From positions 1,364,001-1,428,000 of the forward strand of contig CAVQXT010000003.1 of assembly GCA_963717945.1 (NCBI GenBank): a stretch of DNA of 64,000 bases, given 5' to 3'. Shown here one piece after another: positions 27,368 to 34,078 of the stretch. The stretch's first letter is position 1. Every line of letters begins with the position of its first letter. Under the pieces are notes generated by a model. That model saw nothing but the letters and a program-made list of their open reading frames with translations. It made no database searches and was not told the origin of the DNA. Position numbers and translations under genes: made by a program. This stretch comes from FEN-299 sp963717945 (lineage in GTDB: Bacteria > Acidobacteriota > Vicinamibacteria > Vicinamibacterales > Fen-181).

Positions 27368-27395
27368 GAAGCCCGGAGCCCGGAGCCTGAAGCCC
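27368..27395. repeat. 7-bp tandem repeat array abutting a start codon
   Basis: Four heptamers, GAAGCCC, GGAGCCC, GGAGCCT, GAAGCCC, end at the base before the ATG at 27396. They supply the only Shine-Dalgarno-like GGAG for the cyclase gene. The unit class matches the array at 53944-54020. Confidence 0.85.
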
Positions 27396-28037
27396 ATGGT
27401 GTGCAGAGATCTGACCCATCCCATCAGCCCGCGGATGCCGGTGTACCCCGGCACCGAGCCGCCGACTATCCAGACGGCGAACACGGTCGAGCGCGACGGC
27501 TTCGCGGAGATGACGATCCACATGGGGTCGCACACCGGCACACACGTCGACGCGCCCGCGCACATGGTCGCCGGCGCGCCGACACTGGACCGGATGGGCG
27601 TTGACCGCTTCGTGGGCCGGGCGTGCGTCGTCGACGTGTCCGGGGCCGCCGGCGGCGAGATTGGCGCCGCGGACCTCGAGCGCCACGCCGGGCTGGTCGA
27701 GGGCTGCGATTTCGTGCTCCTCCATACCGGCTGGTCGCGCTACTGGGGCGAGGACCGGTACTACTCGGGGTTTCCCGTCCTCTCCGGCGCCGCGACGCGG
27801 TGGCTGATCGGTCGGGGCCTGAAGGGAATCGGGCTCGACGCGATCTCGATCGATCCGGTCGGGGCGACCCGATTCGCCAATCACCTGGAGTGCTTCGAGG
27901 CTGGCCTGATCTCGGTCGAGAACCTGACGGGCCTCGGCGCGCTCGTGGGTCGCCGCTTCACCCTCTCGTGCCTCCCGCTGGCGCTTCAGGACGCCGACGG
28001 GTCCCCGGTTCGCGCCGTCGCCCTGCTCGACGAGTAG
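27396..28037 (+). CDS. Cyclase family protein (kynurenine formamidase-like)
   Basis: A 213-residue metal-dependent hydrolase of the cyclase/KynB superfamily. The metal-binding motif HTGTHVDAPAH is at about residues 46-56 and the N-terminal DLTHPISPRMPVYPG is typical. Members include kynurenine formamidase (N-formylkynurenine to kynurenine plus formate) and other amidases. No other tryptophan-degradation gene is in the window, so the substrate is open. The frame extends 10 codons upstream but only through the 7-bp array, so I start at 27396. Confidence 0.88.
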   Translation: MVCRDLTHPISPRMPVYPGTEPPTIQTANTVERDGFAEMTIHMGSHTGTHVDAPAHMVAGAPTLDRMGVDRFVGRACVVDVSGAAGGEIGAADLERHAGLVEGCDFVLLHTGWSRYWGEDRYYSGFPVLSGAATRWLIGRGLKGIGLDAISIDPVGATRFANHLECFEAGLISVENLTGLGALVGRRFTLSCLPLALQDADGSPVRAVALLDE

Positions 28038-28122
28038 GGCAGGGCTTCGGGCCTGCCGAACCGCCGGCCAAGAGGCCGGCGCCACATTGCCGGGTCCTGT
28101 GGCGCGAGCCTCCTGGCTCGCG
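28036..28122. repeat. Cluster of three dispersed-repeat hairpins
   Basis: Between convergent genes lie three stem-loops in a row. GGCAGGGCTTCGGGCCTGCC is just past the cyclase stop, a variant of the REP-A half-site. GCCGGCC-AAGA-GGCCGGC is at 28063-28080. CGCGAGCC-TCCT-GGCTCGCG is at 28103-28122, the same hairpin as in the 63-bp tandem repeat. They may serve as a bidirectional terminator. Confidence 0.75.
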
Positions 28123-28133
28123 GGAGGGCCGGC

Positions 28134-30725
28134 TTACCACGCGATGTCCAGCTCGAGCCGGATGGCCCGCGGCGCGAGGATCCGCGTCACGTGATTGGCC
28201 GACGGCGTGTTCTGCACGCGGTTGCGCGCCAGCACCGTGTTCGCGTTCAGCAGGTTGGACACGTCCACCGCGGGGACGATCTCCACCCGCCCGGCGGCGA
28301 AGCGGCGCTCCAGCCGGACGTCCACCCGCGCCACCGCCGGGTACCGCTCGGACCCGAACGTCTTGAGATCGACAACGGTTGACCCGAGCGCCCCGCGGTT
28401 CGGCGTCGTGACGCCGCGCTCGTAAGGGGCTCCGTCCCTCGCGGTGGCCAGCCCTGACACGACGACGCCCCACGGCAGGCGGGCGGTGCCGGCGGCCTCG
28501 AGCCTCCAGCGCGAGCCGACCGCGGGATCCTCGGCGCCGCTCGTGACGGCGATGTTCGTCGGATCGGTGTAGTCGAACGTCGGCCGGGGGAAGTGCCACG
28601 CGGAGGTCTCCCACCGGGCCGACGCGTCCAGCATCCAGCCGCGCGCCATCCGCTTGTGGAGCACCACGTCCACCGCGTGTCGCCAGCCGTACTCCCCGTC
28701 GTTGCGCAGGACCGTGCCGGGCGGAAGCGCCGCGAGCCGCTCGTAGTAGGTGACGGCGGGACACTGCGCCCCCGCCGCGCAGCTGGTCGGCGTCCAGACG
28801 ACGGGCGCGAACGTGTCGGACGGGACCAACGATCCGCCGGCATCGAGGGGAAACGTGCGCTGGACGCGGTGCGTCTGTCTCCCGACGTATCCGACGCGCA
28901 GCGTGAGCTGGCGCGCCAGCTTCCGTTCGACCCGCAGCGACCATTCGTCCACGACCGTGTTCCTCAGTCCGGGATCGACCGTCGCCGGCGTCCGGACCGA
29001 TGCGGGATTGGCGGCGTCGTAGTTCGAGCTGGGCGTCGCGGCCAGCCCCCGCGAGAAGTCGAGCTCGTCCCGCTCGACCAGCCCGTCGCCATCCGCATCG
29101 TCCCACCAGTAGACGAGCCGCGTCTGGCCCGTGGGCTGGAGCGGCGCCGAGGAGCGGTTGCCGCGGCCGACGTGGCGCGTGAACGCGGCGCCGACCACGG
29201 TCCGCCCGTCCCCGCCGACGTCCCAGCCGGCGTTCAGCCGCGGCGACACGTCGCGGTAGACGACGCCCGAGTCGGCGCCGGCGAAGCGAACCGCCGGCAA
29301 CAAATCCGGGAGGATCGAGCTGGCCGGGATCGACGCGGCGCGCGCGAGGTCGTCCTGGAAATCGAATCGAAGACCCACGGCAAGCGTGATCGGGCCGCGC
29401 TCGTAGGTGTCCTGCACGAACGCGGAGAACCGTCGCTGGCCGAGGTCGGTCACCCCGTCGCGCACGATGCGCGCCTGGTAAGGGACGGCCAATCCGCTGC
29501 GGCTGTCGAACACGGCCACCGCGCCGCCACCCGTCCGTTCGCGCCGGCGGTCGTCGGAGCCGCCGGCCCCGACGCCCGCCTCGATGTCGTGGCCGCCGCC
29601 AAGCCACCGGTCCCGTAGCGTGGCGCCGGTAATGACGACATCCCAGGCGAGGTGGCGATACTCACTCGCGGTCGCCGACCGGGACGTGACGAGCGTGTAG
29701 CGATCGTAGGCGCCCTGCACGTCGGCCAGGCCCGGACGCTGGAAACCGAGGTTGACGCTGGTGCGGCGAAGCGTGAACGTCGCGTCGGCCACCGTTCGGC
29801 CCGACACCGCCCACTGGTGCTGCGCGCGCAAGGGCTGCGCCCACGACAGGCCGGACTGGCGGGTCGTGGCTTCGGGGCGCGCGTAGGCCGAGGCGCCGCG
29901 ATTCGGCTTGCGCCTGTCGGACGCTCCCCACGCGAGAGTCGAGCGATGGGCCGGCGTCCACCGCCACTGCAGATCGACGCCGAACGCCGTCGTGGCCGTC
30001 ACGTCCGGCTGCAGACAGTCGGCCCGTTCGGCCGCGCCGGTGAGCGGCGAGCCGTCGGGACCGAGACAGGCCGGCACGTAGAAGCCGATCACCCCGACGT
30101 CGTCGATGGCGCGACTGGCCGAGGCCCGGAGCCAGGCCCGGCCCTGGCGGATGGGGCCTCCCACATCCAACTGCGCATCCGCCATCCGGTGGAGCGGACT
30201 TCCGAACCCGCCACCCTCCGCCTTCAGGGCCGGGGACAGGTTGTCCCACTGCAGGCGCTGGTCCGTGAAACGCAGGTGGCCGGTGCCGGTGAACCGGTTG
30301 ACGGCGCTTCGGACCGCCACCGCCTCGCCGTCGCGGACCGGCTCGGCGCCGAGGCTGGCGTCGACGTAGGTGCACACGCCGTCGGTCACCGGGACGTCGC
30401 GGCGCTCTTCGAAGGCGAGCGCGGCGAGCGCAAACGTCAGGGTGTAGGCGCCCGGCGGAAGATCGTCGAAGCGATACACCCCCTGGCCCGTCGTCGCCGC
30501 GGACCGCGACAACACCAGCGGCGGTCCGCTCAGCGTGACCGTGACGTCCGGCAGAGCGGCGTCGCCCGGACCGACGACCCGGCCGGCGATCGCTCCCCGT
30601 GACTGCTGCCGTGAGACCGGCGGCGCCGCGTCGGCATCCTCGCGCGCGGCGTCGGGCAAAGGGCCGCCGAACGCGGGGGCCGCCAGGAGTGACGCCGCCA
30701 GGGCGATCCGTGCGCGCCAGTCCAT
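28134..30725 (-). CDS. TonB-dependent/Oar-like outer-membrane protein, plug apparently missing
   Basis: An 863-residue outer-membrane barrel of the Oar-like TonB-dependent receptor group common in Acidobacteriota. After a signal peptide (1-21), a carboxypeptidase-regulatory-like domain occupies about residues 47-130, with GAIAGRVVGPGDAALPDVTV and the YRFDDLPPGAYTLTF strand. The sequence then passes almost at once to the barrel-start pattern NRFTGTGHLRF...LDVGGPI, which in Oar proteins follows a plug of about 100 residues. That plug is not recognisable here. The C-terminus ends LELDIAW, a proper aromatic outer-membrane insertion signal. The start is the ATG at 30725, chosen for the signal peptide; the ribosome site is weak. 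Ligand unknown. Confidence 0.85.
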   Translation of the reverse strand: MDWRARIALAASLLAAPAFGGPLPDAAREDADAAPPVSRQQSRGAIAGRVVGPGDAALPDVTVTLSGPPLVLSRSAATTGQGVYRFDDLPPGAYTLTFALAALAFEERRDVPVTDGVCTYVDASLGAEPVRDGEAVAVRSAVNRFTGTGHLRFTDQRLQWDNLSPALKAEGGGFGSPLHRMADAQLDVGGPIRQGRAWLRASASRAIDDVGVIGFYVPACLGPDGSPLTGAAERADCLQPDVTATTAFGVDLQWRWTPAHRSTLAWGASDRRKPNRGASAYARPEATTRQSGLSWAQPLRAQHQWAVSGRTVADATFTLRRTSVNLGFQRPGLADVQGAYDRYTLVTSRSATASEYRHLAWDVVITGATLRDRWLGGGHDIEAGVGAGGSDDRRRERTGGGAVAVFDSRSGLAVPYQARIVRDGVTDLGQRRFSAFVQDTYERGPITLAVGLRFDFQDDLARAASIPASSILPDLLPAVRFAGADSGVVYRDVSPRLNAGWDVGGDGRTVVGAAFTRHVGRGNRSSAPLQPTGQTRLVYWWDDADGDGLVERDELDFSRGLAATPSSNYDAANPASVRTPATVDPGLRNTVVDEWSLRVERKLARQLTLRVGYVGRQTHRVQRTFPLDAGGSLVPSDTFAPVVWTPTSCAAGAQCPAVTYYERLAALPPGTVLRNDGEYGWRHAVDVVLHKRMARGWMLDASARWETSAWHFPRPTFDYTDPTNIAVTSGAEDPAVGSRWRLEAAGTARLPWGVVVSGLATARDGAPYERGVTTPNRGALGSTVVDLKTFGSERYPAVARVDVRLERRFAAGRVEIVPAVDVSNLLNANTVLARNRVQNTPSANHVTRILAPRAIRLELDIAW

Positions 30726-30849
30726 GAGATCGGGCTGCCGTCGTGGCACAGCCGAGCTCAGTATCGGCAGCCGATCGCACCGGTTCAAGCGGATTCCCGC
30801 CCGGTTTGCACACAACCTGCCACGCCCATCACGCTCCGGCTCGCGCCTC

Positions 30850-30938
30850 ACGCTGCTGCGCAGGGCTGAAGCCCTGCGCTATCGGTGGTTCTCCGCCCGA
30901 TCTTCAGATAGCGCAGGCCTTCAGGCCTGCGCCCACCG
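30850..30938. repeat. Bipartite hairpin element REP-A, copy 2 (inverted)
   Basis: The 89-bp element in the opposite orientation to 26788-26876, with only 5 differences. It lies within the 326-bp divergent gap between the outer-membrane receptor and the M28 peptidase (30726-31051). The rest of that gap holds no gene and no promoter I can support. Confidence 0.9.
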
Positions 30939-31051
30939 CTCCGATCGGCGTGATAGGCGTGACTCCGCCACAAGCCGCGAGCCGCGAGCCTTGACCTCAG
31001 ACGTTGTATGCTTTCGGGATTCACCCGGCGCTCCGGGTGGCGGAGGAGACG

Positions 31052-32488
31052 ATGTCGTCGACGCGTCGAGTGCAGCTGTGCCGGTGGGTCACCTTCGGTC
31101 TCGTCGTCGTGGGTTCGATGGCGGCGGCCATGTCGCGGCCGGCCGCGCGGCAGGCCGCGCCGGGGAACGGGCTCGCCAGGGAGCGCGCGCTGGCCGCCAC
31201 GATCTCCGAGACCCGGATGGTCGAGACCGTGAGGCGGCTGGTCGGGTTCGGGCCGCGCATGTACGGCACGCCTTCCAACCACGAGTCGGCGGCCTGGCTG
31301 GCCCGGGCATTCCGCGAGGCCGGCCTCGACGTGACGATTCGGAAGGACGCCGCGCGCGACTGGTATCAACCGGTGAAATGGACGGTCCGCGTGACGCCGG
31401 TCGATGCCGGCGGCCCGGCCGTGACACTTTCGACGGCGTGGCCCGCGATCGGCGCCCCCGCGGCGGTTGGGGAGGGCGATCTCGCCGTCACCGCAGCGAG
31501 CGGCGCGGTGTGCCTCACCTCGAAGAACCCCACGCCCGAGGCGACGGCCGGGTGCGTGGCGGTGCTCTTCGACGGCCGGGCCACGCCCTCCGGATGGCCC
31601 GGCATCAGCCGCGCGCGCGGGGCCTGGACGATCCCGGTGTTCGGCCTGTCGCCTCGAGAGGCGACGCCGCTCCGCGAGAAGCTGACCGCCGGCGCCAGGC
31701 TCCGCGTGTCGTTCGCGCTCGAGGCCCTCCGCGGCCACGACCCGGCCGACACCGTCATCGCCACGCTTCCCGGCAAGGACAGGTCCCGATACATCCTCTT
31801 CTGCGCCCACGCCGACTCCGACTCGGGCGGCCCTGGCGCCGACGACAACGCGTCGGGCGTGGCCACGGTCCTCGAAATCGCGCGCGCCGCGGCCGACGCC
31901 GTGAAGAAGGGGCTGATGCCGCGCCCGGCGTGGGATCTGCGCTTCGCGGCCTGGGGCGGTGAGATGGCGTCGACGCGCGAATACCTGGCGTCGGTCGCCA
32001 CGGACCCCTCGCACCTCGAGGCCGTCATCAACTTCGACCAGGCGGGATTCAGCGCGTCCAAGGACGCGCTCTATGTCGAGCCGGACGACATGCCCGTCAA
32101 CTCGGCGCTCGTCGGCATCGTCCGCGCCGTGATGAAGGACCATCTCGGTTCGAGAGGCTTTCCGGCCCGCGCCGCCTCGGTCAAGTCACAGGGCGGCACC
32201 GACTCGTACGTCTTCCAGAATACGCGTGTGAAGGACGCCACGCTCTATCCCGCGGTCACCCTCTACACGTCCGCGTGGGACGAGGACCAGGCGGTGCCGA
32301 TCACGCCGGGGTATCCGCCGCTCAACTGGTTCCCCGGGGAGAAGCCCGGGATGATCACCGTCAGCGGCGACCCCTTCTATCATTCCGCCGGCGACACGCC
32401 CGGCCATACGACCGACACCAAGCCATTCGACATGGGCTGGTGCGCGCGCGTGGCCCTGCTCAGCGCTCGCCGGTTGATGGGGCAGTGA
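31052..32488 (+). CDS. Exported M28-family peptidase, one zinc ligand substituted
   Basis: A 478-residue exported protein with a signal-like hydrophobic segment (about 10-30), a protease-associated-type insert and an M28 aminopeptidase/carboxypeptidase domain. Metal-site landmarks are H253-A-D255, D264/D265 in GADDNASG, D329 in NFDQAGF and H in FYHSAGDTP. The usual WGAEE pair reads WGGEM (E304, M305), so the glutamate expected as the second zinc ligand is methionine, and the loop after it is about three residues shorter. Activity may be altered or lost. GGAGGAG lies upstream of the ATG. It fits the peptide-scavenging theme of the S9, S10 and M48 genes. Confidence 0.85.
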   Translation: MSSTRRVQLCRWVTFGLVVVGSMAAAMSRPAARQAAPGNGLARERALAATISETRMVETVRRLVGFGPRMYGTPSNHESAAWLARAFREAGLDVTIRKDAARDWYQPVKWTVRVTPVDAGGPAVTLSTAWPAIGAPAAVGEGDLAVTAASGAVCLTSKNPTPEATAGCVAVLFDGRATPSGWPGISRARGAWTIPVFGLSPREATPLREKLTAGARLRVSFALEALRGHDPADTVIATLPGKDRSRYILFCAHADSDSGGPGADDNASGVATVLEIARAAADAVKKGLMPRPAWDLRFAAWGGEMASTREYLASVATDPSHLEAVINFDQAGFSASKDALYVEPDDMPVNSALVGIVRAVMKDHLGSRGFPARAASVKSQGGTDSYVFQNTRVKDATLYPAVTLYTSAWDEDQAVPITPGYPPLNWFPGEKPGMITVSGDPFYHSAGDTPGHTTDTKPFDMGWCARVALLSARRLMGQ

Positions 32489-32635
32489 CGGCCCGTGCGC
32501 GGGCCTCCGGCCGGCGCCGGGCGTTGACTGGTCGGCGGCACTTCCCGGCCAGGCGTGAAGAGAACAGGTGAACGATTGAACTGGTAGGTTTCGAGCGGAG
32601 GGAGGTGGCGGGAGGCGTGAGCCTCCCGCCCTCGG

Positions 32636-32809
32636 CTAACGCGACTTGGTCACTTTTGCGGTCCGCCGGCAATCGGGGCACAGCATCGGCACGATGTCAC
32701 GAACGACCGGGTGCGTGTCCTCGAGCGACTTCCAGCCCGACAGGATGAGCCGGTCGATCTCCTCGTGAACGACGAAGATCCCGCACTGAGCGCAACGACC
32801 TTTGACCAT
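32636..32809 (-). CDS. Small zinc-ribbon protein
   Basis: A 57-residue protein with two CxxC knuckles, CAQC near the N-terminus and CPDC near the C-terminus, separated by about 35 residues containing conserved-looking acidic and histidine residues (HEEIDRLIL). This is a classic small zinc-ribbon layout. Partner and role unknown; such proteins often bind nucleic acid or RNA polymerase. The start is the ATG at 32809 with AGG upstream; a TTG six codons earlier is possible. It is divergent from the SRPBCC gene. Confidence 0.65.
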   Translation of the reverse strand: MVKGRCAQCGIFVVHEEIDRLILSGWKSLEDTHPVVRDIVPMLCPDCRRTAKVTKSR

Positions 32810-32984
32810 AGGCGCCTGCTTTCTCAATAATGGGCCCGGACACGGGCACCTTCTGTGTACTAGGACGCCACGAGGGGCGCGACGGTTTCACGATCCGGCT
32901 GGCAACGTTCCGAATGGGCGCGAATTTCGGAATTGTAACTCAAAACGGTCCGGTTTAAAAGCCTGCCGTTGCTGGAGGCCTCGA

Positions 32985-33419
32985 ATGGATGAGTATCCCG
33001 GAGCCCCGGTGGCCGTCACTCACCGGTTCCAGGAGCCGCCCGAGCGCGTCTTCGACGCGTGGCTCGACCCGACCGTGGCGAGGCGCTGGCTGTTCGCCAC
33101 GCCCGCGGGCCTCATCGTCGAGTGCGGGATCGAGCCCCGCGTTGGCGGCCGTTTCACGATCGTCGACCGGCGGGACGGGGAGGACGTGGCGCACACCGGC
33201 GAGTACGTCGAGATTGCCCGGCCGAACCGGCTCGTCTTTACCTTCGCCGTCCCCAAGTACTCGAGCGCGGTCTCGCGGGTCAGCGTCGGAATCTCTCCCG
33301 CCGCCGGCGGATGCCTGCTGACTCTCGCCAACGACGGCGTGCCGCCCGAGTACGTGGACGCGTCGCGGAAGGGGTGGGCCGACCTGATGGTCCGCCTGGA
33401 GACGGCGCTCGCGGTCTGA
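32985..33419 (+). CDS. SRPBCC (AHSA1/START-like) domain protein
   Basis: A 144-residue single-domain protein of the AHSA1-type SRPBCC fold, a hydrophobic-ligand pocket. The N-terminal HRFQEPPERVFDAWLDPTVARRWLF and the central GGRFTIVDRRDGEDVAHTGEY strands are typical. Such proteins act as ligand-binding or stress proteins and are often paired with ArsR regulators; none is adjacent. GGAGG lies 7-8 nt before the ATG. A plausible AT-rich promoter region is at 32930-32960, where the GC content drops noticeably. Confidence 0.88.
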   Translation: MDEYPGAPVAVTHRFQEPPERVFDAWLDPTVARRWLFATPAGLIVECGIEPRVGGRFTIVDRRDGEDVAHTGEYVEIARPNRLVFTFAVPKYSSAVSRVSVGISPAAGGCLLTLANDGVPPEYVDASRKGWADLMVRLETALAV

Positions 33420-33500
33420 CCGGCACGGGGGGGCGGCCGCCGCTGCGTCCCGACGAAACCGCCGGCAGCGCGCCCCCGACGTGATCCTTCGTTGCTGGTC

Positions 33501-33797
33501 TCAACCGACGACCGAGAAGATGTCCCGTCGGCCGGAATCGACCAACGCGGCGAACTTCTGGTAGGTCTCCTGCCAGCCCGGCAGCTTCATCACCGTACTG
33601 GCGTTCTTGTCAGCGTCCGCCAGGCTCTCGAATTCGAACTCGAGGACCAGCGTGTAGAACGGGCCTGTGACGTCGGTCATCAATCGTCCGGGCCTGCCGC
33701 CGGCGGCGGCCGCCCGGGCGACGTTCTCCTTCATGAACACGACGGCTTCCTTCATCCGGCCGAACTTCACCTGGAACGTGTTTCTCACGACAACCAT
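33501..33797 (-). CDS. Dimeric alpha/beta-barrel (NIPSNAP/ABM-like) protein
   Basis: A 98-residue protein with the beta-alpha-beta-beta-alpha-beta pattern of dimeric ferredoxin-like barrels (NIPSNAP, antibiotic-biosynthesis-monooxygenase-like). A strand VVVRNTFQVKFG is followed by the helix RMKEAVVFMKENVARA, then YTLVLEFEFESLADADKNA and a final short strand. No catalytic residue stands out. GAGGAGG lies 5 nt before the ATG at 33797. Function unknown. It converges with the SRPBCC gene. Confidence 0.75.
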   Translation of the reverse strand: MVVVRNTFQVKFGRMKEAVVFMKENVARAAAAGGRPGRLMTDVTGPFYTLVLEFEFESLADADKNASTVMKLPGWQETYQKFAALVDSGRRDIFSVVG

Positions 33798-33904
33798 GGG
33801 GCCCTCCTCGAGCGAATTGCGGACGCCGGCGCGCACGAGACCGGCCTGCCATGCGCCGGTGTCCGGAGGAACGGTGTTGGTGCGGGAAACCCTGATCGGA
33901 TGGT

Positions 33905-33918
33905 AGCACGGCCGTGCT
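33905..33918. promoter_or_regulatory. 14-bp perfect palindrome AGCACGGCCGTGCT
   Basis: A perfect palindrome without spacer in the 281-bp gap between the divergent barrel-protein and S9-peptidase genes. It could be an operator; in DNA this GC-rich a chance origin is also possible. The remainder of the gap shows no other structure I can support. Confidence 0.3.
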
Positions 33919-34078
33919 GATTGACGACCAGGTCGCCACGCGCGATCTCCGGAGCTTTCCCCGCATCCGCGGTCTTCGCGTCCTGCGCTGGTGACCGCCT
34001 CGACGGTTCCCGCTTGCGTCTCGCCGCGAATTCTGAAGAATGGGACCGACTCCAGCCGGTCCTCCAGAAAGGCCTGAC

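Noticed and set aside
32900..32960. A third copy of the inverted-repeat element (GGGCGCGAATTTCGGAATTG)
   Set aside because: It shares only a short GAATTTC core with the copies at 9203 and 17124 and has no matching second arm.
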